From Meishania sp964351985 (GTDB lineage: Bacteria; Bacteroidota; Bacteroidia; Flavobacteriales; Flavobacteriaceae): a DNA stretch of 64,000 bases. Positions 55,474 to 63,945 of the stretch are shown in pieces (position 1 is the stretch's first letter; each line of letters opens with the position of its first letter). The notes below the pieces were generated by a model. The model made no database searches, was not told the origin of the DNA, and saw only the letters and a program-made list of their open reading frames with translations. Made by a program: the position numbers and the translations under genes. The stretch is from NCBI GenBank assembly GCA_964351985.1, contig CAYGPR010000012.1, forward strand, positions 25,258-89,257, read 5' to 3'.

Positions 55474-58400
55474 TTAGTGTTTCACTATAATCCGTTTTGT
55501 AAACTGGTTTCCTTTTTCATCAATTGCCTTTAGTAGATAAACTCCCGATTTGAGGTCTTGTACATCAATGGGACTTTCCAGAGCGGCCTTGGCTATTTTA
55601 CGTACCGAACGTCCGCTCATGTCGAAGATTTCCATACTGCCCATCGTTACCGGTTTTTCAAAACTGACGGAGACACGTTCACTGGCCGGATTCGGATATA
55701 TCTTTAGGGCGTTCAGGGGGCCTTTTCCAGCCAGGCCATTTTCATTGACCTTGCCCACCACAAGATTGTCATAGTGCGCCGACCCCGGTTCATTCTGGCC
55801 GAAGTTCGGGTAAATCCAGATGTCAAGGGTACGTACCCCGTCGTTGACCGTTATCGTCTGTTCGTGGGTGCTCCAGCCCTCGCCGAAGCTATGGCCGATC
55901 TCCCAGGTGTTCGGCCTGTTGTTCTCCACCACCTCGATTCGTGCCTGTCCCTCGGTGCTGTTGCCGTCGATACTGAAGTACAGTTGGTCGCCAGCGGCGA
56001 TATTCTCCTTCGAAAGGTCGATGCTGATTACATATTTCGCCCAAGGCTCATTGGTATCGTTATTGACCAATCGGATCGCACAGTCCGAACCATTGGTTAC
56101 ATCCGATACGCCATCGGCGACATCCAGTCCCGAACCGTATCTTCCGTTGGCGAGCGGCAGGTTCAGGTCTTCGTTGGCCAGGTCATCGGGGCAACCCGTA
56201 GGTATGGCCTTTCTCACCACAAGGTTATCGTAATGGGCGCTTCCCGGAACAGTGTTCTTGAAGTTCGGGTAGAGCCAGATATCCAAACTTTGTAGTCCTT
56301 CACGAACGGTGATTGTCTGCTCGTGGGTGCTCCAGCCCTCGCCGAAACTGTGTCCTATCTTCCAAGTGTTGGGCCTTCCGTTCTCGACTACTTCGATACG
56401 CGCCTGGCCGTTGGTACTGTTACCGTCGATGCTGAAATAAAGTTCATCGCCGGCGGAGATATCGTTTTCGGCCAAGTCTATCTTTATCGCATACTTTGCC
56501 CAGGGTTCGTTCGTATCGTTGTTCATCAATTGGATTGCACATTCAGAGCCGTTGGTGATATCCGATACCCCGTTCGCGGCATCGAGGCCCGAACCGTAAT
56601 TGCCGCTCGGAAGCGGAATGCCGTCATCTTCATTGGCAAGGATATCGGGACAGTCCGAGCCCTCCACCTTTCGTACGATAAGGTTGTCGTAATGTGCGGA
56701 TCCCGCCACGTTGCCCGCAAAGTTCGGGTAGATCCAGATATCGAGCGTGGCGATACCATCAGGTACCGTCATGGTCTGTTCGTGCGTGCTCCATCCCGCC
56801 CCGAAGGTGTGGCCAATCTGCCAGGTGTTCGGCCTACCGTTCTGTACCACCTCGATGCGTGCCGTACCGTTCGTGCTGTTGCCGTCGATACTGAAGAACA
56901 AGCGGTCACCAGCGGCGATGTCCTGTGCCGCAAGGTCGATCTTTATCGCATACTTCGCCCATGGCTCGTTGATGTCGTTGTTCACCAATCGTAGGGCGCA
57001 GTCCGAACCGTTGGTAATGTCGGATACCCCGATGACGGTGTCAAGTCCAGAACCGAATGTACCCGTGGGCAGGGGAAGGCTGTCGTCTTCATTGGCCAAT
57101 ATATCGGGGCAAGCTTCGGTCGGGCAAGCTTCGCTTTTGCCCGCATCGATGATGGTCCAACCAAAATCGTCAATCAATTTTTGACGGGCGTTCTTACCAA
57201 GACAGTATTGGCTGTTGCCTCCGTTGAAGTCTACTCCTGTCTGCAGTGAAAGTTCACTCCATTCTTGTAATATCGCATCATAATTTTCTGTAGATAGCGA
57301 TACACCATTAAACATGTTGTTCATATCCGTAACGTTGGCAACATTCCAATTGCTCAAGTCTTGATCAAATGAACTAGCACCGGAAAACATAACGAACATA
57401 TTTTCGACATTACTAACATCCCAATTTCCAATATCTTGATTGAATGAAACGGCATCGGTGAACATAAAGTCCATTTCTTCCGCTGAAGTAACATTCCAAT
57501 TTGAAATATCACCGTTAAAGGCAGACGCCCCGAAAAATAGCGATGACATATCGACCACATTACTGACGTCCCAATTATCGAGAGGTTGATCAAACGCAAT
57601 AGCGTTATAAAACATGGAAGTCATATCAGTTACGTTCGAAACGTCCCAAGTACTTATATCTCCGTTAAAACCGCTATTATTTGCGAATACCCCCACCATC
57701 TCAGTCACTTTTGAGGTATTCCAGGTACCGATATCCTGATTGAATGCAATAGCTTCATTGAACATGCTTCGTATAACGGTCACATTGGAAGTATCCCAAT
57801 TACCAATAGGCTGGTTAAATGATACCGCTCGAAAAAACATATTGGACATGTTTTCAAGGTTGCTCGTATTCCAATTTCCAATGGGTTGGTTGAAGGATGT
57901 TGCATAGGAAAACATTGAGAAAGTGTTGGTTACATTTTCCGTATTCCAATTGCCAATATTTTGATTGAAAACGGTGGCACCGGAGAACATTTTACTCATA
58001 TCTTGAATGGTACCCACATCCCATTCATTCATTGCAGAATTACCTGTTAAACTTTCACAGTTATTAAACATAAAGGCCAGTGAGGTGGCATTCGATAAAT
58101 CCGGCGTGTCAATTGCAACCAAGTCAAGATTTTTGCAAAATTTAAACGCCCTTTCCATTGACTTCCAGGAGATATCGCCCCATCGATTCACCAAAAGTAT
58201 TTTCTCACTATCACCGGGTTGGGGAAAATCATTATCAAAATAAATTCGGGGAAAATCCCCAGAAATCGAAACCTGATAGGTACCGGGTGTTTCATAGGTA
58301 TGGGTGATATCACCAGTAACCTCAGAATTAGAAGTACCATCACCCCAGTCGACAGTGTAATTATAAGTTTCTCCGGGGAAAGTCGGAATGGTAATCTGAT

Positions 58401-61400
58401 TATCCTCTGATTCGCCTGGATTATCAGTTTTCCATGTGGTCACAAATGGTCTTTCAACCTCGCAATCTTCTGCCTTTCCTCCATCGGTGATTGTCCAACC
58501 GAAATCGTCTATGAGTTTTTGGCGTGCGGCTTTGCCGAGACAGTATTGGCTATTGCCGCCATCAAACACCACACCGTTTTGAAGTACTTCAAGCTTGCTC
58601 CAACCATTCAATATATCATCATAGTTTGCTATCGATAGTGTCACCCCCTCAAACATATTATTCATAGATTTTACCTCAGAGATATTCCAATTACTAAGAT
58701 TTTGGTCAAAAGCCGAAGCGTTTTGAAAAACTCCGGGCATATAAACCACTTTGCTAACATCCCATCCGGATATATCTTGATTAAAGGAACTCGCGTAATA
58801 GAACATTCCATCCATGTCAACAACGCTGGAAACATCCCAATTGCTAATATCTTGGTTAAACGAAGTAGCATTTGAGAATACCGCATTCATATTCCTAACA
58901 CTACTGACATTCCAATTCCCTATGTTTTGATTAAATGAAGTTGCGTGCGCAAACATCAAACCCAAATCCATTGCATTTGGAAAAGTCCAACCACTTAAGT
59001 CTTGATTAAAAGAACTAGCCCCATAAAAAGTGGCATTAAACCCTTCGGATTTGCTTACATCCCAGCTTCCAATATCCTGGTTAAAAGCACTTGCTCCATC
59101 GAACAAACGTCCAAAAAACATTACATTACTAACATTCCAAGGGCCAATATTTTGATTGAATAGTAAGGCATTCCGAAACATTGCATCTAAGTTTTCTATT
59201 CCACTTAAATCCCATTCACCAATCACAGAATTACCTATTAAAGAACTACATTCATCGAACATTCGTTGAAGGGATTTAACCATTGAAAAATCGGGCACAT
59301 CAGATGCTTGTAAATCCAAATTAACACATCCGTCGAATGCACCATCCATAGATTTCCATTTTATATCCCCCCATTGATCAATCGTAAGTATCTTTCCATA
59401 ATCTCTTTCAATGGGCTCCTCCCCTATATGATTAAAGTAAATCCTTGGAAAATCTCCAACAATCGAAACCTGATAGGTACCAGGTATTTCATACGTATGG
59501 GTGATATCACCCGTTACCCCAATACTTGAAGAACCATCGCCCCAATCGACCGAATAGTTATAGGTTTCCCCAGGAAAAGTCGGGATGGTTATCTGATTGT
59601 CTTCTGAACTCCCAGGATTATCGGTTTTCCATGTAGTTATAAAAGGTCTGTTCACCTCGGGAAGAATGGCAACAGCATCTGAAACCGGTAATTCCCACAC
59701 ACTAGTACCAGAAGTACCGGCATAAATAATGTCTTCATTTATGAAGATTTTATTTATCCGTTGTTCGCCTAGACCATCATTGGCCGGATACCACCTACCT
59801 AAATCCTCTCTCGTTATTAAAAATCCACTATCTGTCGCTACAAAAATTCTCCCATCTACAACCTCTATATCTTGCGAACTAGAAAACAAATTGTTAAATC
59901 TTTTCCATTCTTGGCCTAAATTATCGGTGACAAATACTCCTTGTGATGTTGCCGCAAACAATTTATCACCAACGAATTCGAGATCGTAAGGATAATAAAA
60001 TACATCTAGTATTGAAGTTTTGCTCCAAGTATCTCCGAAATCCAATGACACTAATATTTCTGCATCTGAAGTACTTAGAATCAGTGTATTATCTCTAGCG
60101 ACCAAGCTGGTAAAACTTGTAGGTCGATCGAGAATATCAATAACTTTTTCTGTCCAATTTTCACCATTATCATTAGAAAGAAAAATACTTGAATTATCAG
60201 CCGTCACGAAAGTACCGTTAACAAAAGCTAAAACATCCGCTGATCTATTTAGGCCAGGGTTATGTCTTATTAACCAGGAATTTTCATCATTGTTCCATGA
60301 ATAAACACCGCTATTGGTAGCAATGTAGAGAATGCCGCTGACTTCGACCATTTCATTTATTGATAATGAATTTGGCAAATCTAGACCACTATTAATAGAT
60401 ATCCACGTATTACCACCATCTGCCGAACGAAATAAACCATGTGTGTCAGTCCCTGCATATAAATATTGGTCGTTGCTAAAGAGAGAATTTACACGCCTCG
60501 CCCGAATGCCATTAACAATTGAAGACCAAGATACTCCAGAGTTAAATGAATTGAATAGACCATTCGTTGTACACATTATGATCTGGCTATCGGAAACCAA
60601 GATATCGTTTACGAAACTACTTGTATCGGGGTTCTTTATTATTGACCAGCTCAAGCCTTGATCATTCGAATAATAATAGCTGCCATTTCCAGCAGTCACA
60701 TAAATAGCACCTTGAAATTCTCGTATAGAAACGATAGATGCATTAGTTTCTAAAGGTGTTTTTATCCAAGTATTTAAGTTATCGTAAGACACAAATAATT
60801 CGCCCTGACCTCCTGCATAGAGATTGCCATCGGATGCAAGTAGGGTTCTGAAGCCATTTGGCCCTCTGCCATTTACCTCAATTGGCTGCCATGTTTTTCC
60901 AAAATCAGATGATTCAAAAAATCTAGGCCCTGTTCCAGAAGATCCGCCTCCGGTAGCATATACCTTAGAGTTGAATATTTCAAAATCATGAACTTGAATA
61001 TTAGACACGCTACCAGTTGCACGATTCCAACTTATCCCTCCATCATTGGAATATGTAATGCCACCATAATCGTTCCCGGCAAAAATATTATTCCCATTGA
61101 CGAACAATGAATAAAAATACATCCCAAAATTTCCTGAATTCATTTGGGTCCAACTTTCACCACCATTCATAGACTTATAAATTCCCTTTGAAGTGGTTGT
61201 ATACAAGATGTCTTCAAATTTTTTGAGAATAAATATGTTCAAACCATCTGGTAATCCGGAATTACTGGGTATCCACGAATTTCCTTGGTCATATGACTTA
61301 TATAGACCACCCGTGTATGCAGAAACAATAAAGTCGGAACCCAACTGAACGATTTCATCAAAATAACCCCCTTCTGGACCATTGGTCTGCGTCCATTGTG

Positions 61401-61455
61401 AAAAGCTTTGAAAAGAGTAAAAAAAACAGATGAGAAAAAGAGTAATTTGCTTCAT
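55474..61455 (-). CDS. Giant T9SS-secreted modular surface protein with BNR, PKD-like and BspA/DUF285 repeats
   Basis: The start chosen is the ATG at 61455 (MKQITLFLICFFYSFQSFSQ, a good signal peptide; 1993 residues); a frame 27 codons longer has no such leader. Order by rough residue: BNR/sortilin-like propeller repeats 20-585 (SYDQGNSWIPSNSGLP; MNGGESWTQMNSG); PKD-like domain 600-675 (YSVDWGDG); BspA/DUF285 repeats 690-990 with MFxxAxxFNQDIGxWDVS units; a second PKD-like domain 995-1080 (YTVDWGDG) and DUF285 block 1090-1435; three near-identical 153-residue domains 1448-1908 (WAKYAIKIDLA...ISAGDELYFSIDGNST...GWSTHEQT), carbohydrate-binding-like; a T9SS type A sorting domain to the end (LKIYPNPASERVSVSF). 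It should be exposed or released as an adhesin or binding protein. Confidence 0.9.
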   Translation of the reverse strand: MKQITLFLICFFYSFQSFSQWTQTNGPEGGYFDEIVQLGSDFIVSAYTGGLYKSYDQGNSWIPSNSGLPDGLNIFILKKFEDILYTTTSKGIYKSMNGGESWTQMNSGNFGMYFYSLFVNGNNIFAGNDYGGITYSNDGGISWNRATGSVSNIQVHDFEIFNSKVYATGGGSSGTGPRFFESSDFGKTWQPIEVNGRGPNGFRTLLASDGNLYAGGQGELFVSYDNLNTWIKTPLETNASIVSIREFQGAIYVTAGNGSYYYSNDQGLSWSIIKNPDTSSFVNDILVSDSQIIMCTTNGLFNSFNSGVSWSSIVNGIRARRVNSLFSNDQYLYAGTDTHGLFRSADGGNTWISINSGLDLPNSLSINEMVEVSGILYIATNSGVYSWNNDENSWLIRHNPGLNRSADVLAFVNGTFVTADNSSIFLSNDNGENWTEKVIDILDRPTSFTSLVARDNTLILSTSDAEILVSLDFGDTWSKTSILDVFYYPYDLEFVGDKLFAATSQGVFVTDNLGQEWKRFNNLFSSSQDIEVVDGRIFVATDSGFLITREDLGRWYPANDGLGEQRINKIFINEDIIYAGTSGTSVWELPVSDAVAILPEVNRPFITTWKTDNPGSSEDNQITIPTFPGETYNYSVDWGDGSSSIGVTGDITHTYEIPGTYQVSIVGDFPRIYFNHIGEEPIERDYGKILTIDQWGDIKWKSMDGAFDGCVNLDLQASDVPDFSMVKSLQRMFDECSSLIGNSVIGEWDLSGIENLDAMFRNALLFNQNIGPWNVSNVMFFGRLFDGASAFNQDIGSWDVSKSEGFNATFYGASSFNQDLSGWTFPNAMDLGLMFAHATSFNQNIGNWNVSSVRNMNAVFSNATSFNQDISNWDVSSVVDMDGMFYYASSFNQDISGWDVSKVVYMPGVFQNASAFDQNLSNWNISEVKSMNNMFEGVTLSIANYDDILNGWSKLEVLQNGVVFDGGNSQYCLGKAARQKLIDDFGWTITDGGKAEDCEVERPFVTTWKTDNPGESEDNQITIPTFPGETYNYTVDWGDGTSNSEVTGDITHTYETPGTYQVSISGDFPRIYFDNDFPQPGDSEKILLVNRWGDISWKSMERAFKFCKNLDLVAIDTPDLSNATSLAFMFNNCESLTGNSAMNEWDVGTIQDMSKMFSGATVFNQNIGNWNTENVTNTFSMFSYATSFNQPIGNWNTSNLENMSNMFFRAVSFNQPIGNWDTSNVTVIRSMFNEAIAFNQDIGTWNTSKVTEMVGVFANNSGFNGDISTWDVSNVTDMTSMFYNAIAFDQPLDNWDVSNVVDMSSLFFGASAFNGDISNWNVTSAEEMDFMFTDAVSFNQDIGNWDVSNVENMFVMFSGASSFDQDLSNWNVANVTDMNNMFNGVSLSTENYDAILQEWSELSLQTGVDFNGGNSQYCLGKNARQKLIDDFGWTIIDAGKSEACPTEACPDILANEDDSLPLPTGTFGSGLDTVIGVSDITNGSDCALRLVNNDINEPWAKYAIKIDLAAQDIAAGDRLFFSIDGNSTNGTARIEVVQNGRPNTWQIGHTFGAGWSTHEQTMTVPDGIATLDIWIYPNFAGNVAGSAHYDNLIVRKVEGSDCPDILANEDDGIPLPSGNYGSGLDAANGVSDITNGSECAIQLMNNDTNEPWAKYAIKIDLAENDISAGDELYFSIDGNSTNGQARIEVVENGRPNTWKIGHSFGEGWSTHEQTITVREGLQSLDIWLYPNFKNTVPGSAHYDNLVVRKAIPTGCPDDLANEDLNLPLANGRYGSGLDVADGVSDVTNGSDCAIRLVNNDTNEPWAKYVISIDLSKENIAAGDQLYFSIDGNSTEGQARIEVVENNRPNTWEIGHSFGEGWSTHEQTITVNDGVRTLDIWIYPNFGQNEPGSAHYDNLVVGKVNENGLAGKGPLNALKIYPNPASERVSVSFEKPVTMGSMEIFDMSGRSVRKIAKAALESPIDVQDLKSGVYLLKAIDEKGNQFTKRIIVKH
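55730..57110 (-). repeat. Three tandem 459-base coding repeats
   Basis: Inside the surface protein gene three copies of a 459-base unit (153 residues) follow each other; equivalent points lie at about 55767, 56226 and 56685. Each unit contains a GNST block, ARIEVVxNxRPNTWxIGH and SAHYDNLxV. The DNA is much more GC-rich than the flanking DUF285-coding part. Confidence 0.85.
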
Positions 61456-61729
61456 AAAATAGTTTTGGTTGGAAAAAAGGCGAATGTAACAGAAAAGGGC
61501 AATTACTATCGAGCTGTATCGATGTATAACGCACAAATAAGGTGAAATATTTCAATGGAAAACTGAAGCCTCGAAATTTCTTTTTTAGGCTTTGAACATA
61601 CCTGCAGATTACATTAAAAAAATCAAAATAAAAGGCCACCTTAGGTACAATTATTAATGAAAGATTGAGGAGCTTTATGTCCCGCATTTAAATCAAATCG
61701 CGAAAAAAAAGAATCCAGTTCTCAAGCCT

Positions 61730-61761
61730 AAAAAAGGGAACCTTATCGGTTCCCTTTTTTT
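61730..61761 (-). terminator. Intrinsic terminator of the relic gene
   Basis: AAAAAAGGGAACC and GGTTCCCTTTTTTT form a long A/T-flanked stem 19 bases beyond the relic's stop codon on the minus strand; it could also act on plus-strand transcription. Confidence 0.85.
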
Positions 61762-61779
61762 GTTTTAGGTTTTAGCGTA

Positions 61780-62097
61780 CTAATGCTTAATAACCACCCG
61801 TTTCATATACTCCCGACCGTTGGCATCGGTCGCCTTCAACAGGTAGACCCCCGATTTAAGGTCTTCTACCTGTATTGGTTGCCTCACCGCCCCTTTAGCT
61901 ACCTTGCGCACCGAGCGCCCGGTCATGTCGAAAAGTTCCATCCGTACCATCTGCGATGCATCGGTACATTTAAAATCGACCGACATCCGTTCCCTGGTCG
62001 GGTCGGGTTACACCTTTATAACATTCAGTGCCGACTTGCTGGAAAGGCCATTTGTTTTCTGCTTGCTTTTTATTAGAATTCCAATTCGTTTTTTTGA
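61780..62097 (-). pseudogene. Remnant of a T9SS-secreted protein gene: sorting domain with an in-frame stop
   Basis: Read on the minus strand, the stretch gives NGLSSKSALNVIKV-stop-PDPTRERMSVDF, then MELFDMTGRSVRKVAKGAV and VEDLKSGVYLLKATDANGREYMKRVVIKH. It aligns along its length with the sorting domain of the adjacent giant protein (NGLAGKGPLNALKIYPNPASERVSVSF...). A TAA replaces the tyrosine codon of the YPNP motif, and no N-terminal body is present: a stop lies just upstream, near 62100. The remaining 68-codon frame from 61986 could be translated but would lack a signal peptide. The terminator is still intact, suggesting a fairly recent loss. Confidence 0.8.
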
Positions 62098-62113
62098 AAC
62101 CCGTTACCAGAAT

Positions 62114-62551
62114 CTATTTATTTGGTATTGAATAGTATAACTGGTTTGATGTAACCTTTCCCGTGAAATCATCCTTTGATTTAATTGTTACAGATGGTGT
62201 TGGATTACCTTCTAGCATAACCATGATCTGAATAGCATCATCTTGATATTTGTACCAAACGGCTTGATTATTCGATTCTTTTGAAAAAACATAAGGAAAC
62301 TCCAAATTGGTAGGCTGTCCAATTTTTTCCATTGATTTAATGGTCTTTTTATCGAGATAATTTAAAATTAGTTTGTCTTCGAATAATTGAAATTTAATCT
62401 CCATTTTGGCGGAGGTTGCACCATTATTTATATGCCCATTTTGATTGGCTGCTAAGCTGATTCTTGTTGTGATAAATTCAGCAATTTTGTCCTGAGCAGA
62501 TAAAGAAAAACAGGAGATACTAATAATTATTAATGTAAAATATATTTTCAT
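62114..62551 (-). CDS. Small secreted protein of unknown function
   Basis: The 145-residue protein has a signal peptide (MKIYFTLIIISISCFSLSAQ). The mature part (TTRISLAANQNGHINNGATSAKMEIKFQLFEDKLILNYLDKKTIKSMEK...VWYKYQDDAIQIMVMLEGNPTPSVTIKSKD) is beta-rich and has no motif I recognise. It starts 56 bases after an attC-like element on the minus strand and ends 17 bases before the T9SS relic. It may be the last member of the cassette-like series or the resident gene at its border. AT-rich codon use is like that of the two cassette genes. Confidence 0.75.
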   Translation of the reverse strand: MKIYFTLIIISISCFSLSAQDKIAEFITTRISLAANQNGHINNGATSAKMEIKFQLFEDKLILNYLDKKTIKSMEKIGQPTNLEFPYVFSKESNNQAVWYKYQDDAIQIMVMLEGNPTPSVTIKSKDDFTGKVTSNQLYYSIPNK

Positions 62552-62606
62552 TTGAAATTGATTATTTAGTTATTAAATTATCTTGTATTTATTTCTTGAA
62601 ACGTTT

Positions 62607-62803
62607 GCTAACGGTTGAGCTATGAACAGTACGGGTGCAAACTAGCGTTTGCATTCCGCCACGCACATAGCAAAATCTTTTTGTTTTGTTTTTTCTTTTC
62701 CTTGTTTAAAGCAAAATCCCAAAGATTTTGCGGACTTCATAAAAATACACAAACCCAGCGATTAAGAACCAAGCCCGTATTGTTTATAGGTTGTGTTGTA
62801 AGC
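62607..62803 (-). repeat. attC-like folded element A
   Basis: The outer arms are GCTAACGGTTGAGCTATGAA (from 62607) and TGTTTATAGGTTGTGTTGTA with AGC (to 62803). The inner part of the arms pairs over 16 bases with two G-T wobbles (CTATGAACAGTACGGG with CCCGTATTGTTTATAG). Between the arms lie two more hairpins: GCAAAC-TAGC-GTTTGC (62637-62652) and GCAAAATCTTT with AAAGATTTTGC (62670-62680, 62721-62731). It separates two small genes. No protein-like frame is convincing in it. Confidence 0.7.
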
Positions 62804-62831
62804 TGCCTTTTTATTAATTTTAATTCCGTAT

Positions 62832-63401
62832 CTAAATCAATTTATTTAGTTCAATAAATTTTCTCACGCTTTTGTTTTCTTCACCAAGTATTCTAACCCA
62901 ACTTTGAGTAACTGAACTAAATTTAAAAATGTCTGATACTGGAAAATTTAAAGTATTTTTTTCGTTTGAATAACTACCTCTTACATAAATATAAGTGTCT
63001 TTTATCCAGTCATAATCAAATCCATTTAAAACATAAGAGATAGATTTACCCGTTTCATGGGTTAAAACAATATTCTCGGGAAATTCTTCATCAATATCAT
63101 TAAGAACCTTTATTTCATTTTCATTTTTTAATAATATCGTAGTTCTTAATTTCACATTATGTGCATTTGCGTTTTTCCCAGAACAATAGGGTATATCAAA
63201 CGTAGCGGTTGAATCATTAACTTTTGTAACGGAAATGCCTTTTCGACACAAATCTATAATTGGATTTGATTCAATTGGTTTTTCCTTTTGTTCATCAATC
63301 TTTTTTTGAAAATGAAAAGCCCCATATCCACCAAATGCAGTAATTATTATTCCAATTGCCACAGCTATATGAGATAAGTTCAGAAGGGTTTGATTTGTCA
63401 T
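62832..63401 (-). CDS. Membrane-anchored protein of unknown function (cassette gene)
   Basis: The 189-residue protein has one N-terminal membrane helix (IAVAIGIIITAFGGYGAFHF) and a charged body (NPIIDLCRKGISVTKVNDSTATFDIPYCSGKNANAHNVKLRTTILLKNE...YVRGSYSNEKNTLNFPVSDIFKF) that looks like a beta-sandwich exposed outside the membrane. I recognise no family. It lies between two attC-like elements, 28 bases before element A (3' side) and 28 bases after element B (5' side), so it fills one complete cassette-like unit. Its AT content is higher than in the neighbouring housekeeping genes. Confidence 0.75.
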   Translation of the reverse strand: MTNQTLLNLSHIAVAIGIIITAFGGYGAFHFQKKIDEQKEKPIESNPIIDLCRKGISVTKVNDSTATFDIPYCSGKNANAHNVKLRTTILLKNENEIKVLNDIDEEFPENIVLTHETGKSISYVLNGFDYDWIKDTYIYVRGSYSNEKNTLNFPVSDIFKFSSVTQSWVRILGEENKSVRKFIELNKLI

Positions 63402-63429
63402 TTTTTCTATTTATGGTTCGTTCTAGGTT

Positions 63430-63559
63430 GCTTACGGTTGGGCTATGATACGTTGCGGAAAACGTCCATAGGACTTTTCCGCCGCAGCCCGAACCTTTTT
63501 ATAAAGCTACGGATTTCCATTTAGGAAATCCGCCGCAATGGATTATAGGTATTGTTAGC
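63430..63559 (-). repeat. attC-like folded element B
   Basis: The left arm is GCTTACGGTTGGGCTATGAT (from 63430) and the right arm GATTATAGGTATTGTTAGC (to 63559). CTATGATACGTTGCGG pairs with CCGCAATGGATTATAG. Inside are GGAAAA...TTTTCC (63457-63480) and the perfect GGATTTCC-ATTTA-GGAAATCC (63511-63531). The left arm agrees with that of element A at 17 of its first 19 bases, while the centres differ entirely. Confidence 0.7.
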
Positions 63560-63564
63560 AATAT

Positions 63565-63945
63565 TTATTTCAATCCCATTATTTTGAGTTTGCTTTCGAC
63601 CACAAAGTCCGTAAAATTAGCTGTTGTCCTGATTTTAACGGAATCATTTAGAATTTCAAGAATCTCGACTTTGTAGACATTATTAATGTTTTCTTCTTCA
63701 AGTTCTAGATTATGATTCTTGTGGTTCTTTAAAAGATAAGTGCAGTCATCAATCCATTCCACATCTGAATAGTAATTAAGTCCGTCGGCTTTTTCAATTT
63801 GAGTGCTACCCTTTCTTTCAATTATTGAGGTGCCAACCTCTGATTTCAGTTCAAATACTCCGTCTTTCAAATCCGAACATTCAAGCTCTCCACCACAGCT
63901 TTGCAATAAACAGAATAATAAAGTAATGGCTAGGGTATTTTTCAT
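63565..63945 (-). CDS. Small lipoprotein of unknown function (cassette gene)
   Basis: The start chosen is the ATG at 63945 (MKNTLAITLLFCLLQSC, a lipobox); a longer frame begins ten codons earlier without support. The mature 110 residues start GGELECSDLKDGVFELKSEVGTSIIERKGSTQIEKADGLNYYSDVEWIDDCTYLL, a pattern (C-x2-LKxGxF, IxRxGxxQ, VxWxDDCxY) seen in small flavobacterial lipoproteins that databases often label 'DNA topoisomerase IV' by mistake; this comparison is from memory. The stop codon is 5 bases from attC-like element B, the tight 3' packing expected of a mobile cassette. Its function is unknown. Confidence 0.8.
   Translation of the reverse strand: MKNTLAITLLFCLLQSCGGELECSDLKDGVFELKSEVGTSIIERKGSTQIEKADGLNYYSDVEWIDDCTYLLKNHKNHNLELEEENINNVYKVEILEILNDSVKIRTTANFTDFVVESKLKIMGLK

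Noticed and set aside
55550..57184. Long plus-strand frames opposite the giant surface protein
   Set aside because: They mirror the GC-rich coding repeats on the other strand; the minus strand has clear domains and a sorting signal.
62607..62803. Classical integron attC sites
   Set aside because: Outer cores read GCTAAC and GTAAGC/GTTAGC rather than RYYYAAC and GTTRRRY, and no integron integrase is present; only the layout is similar.
62615..62857. 80-codon plus-strand frame over attC-like element A
   Set aside because: It spans the folded element and the end of the opposite gene; composition is unlike a protein and it is explained by the element.
62607..63559. CRISPR array
   Set aside because: Only two copies, each over 100 bases with variable interiors and genes between them; no short regular repeats or cas genes.
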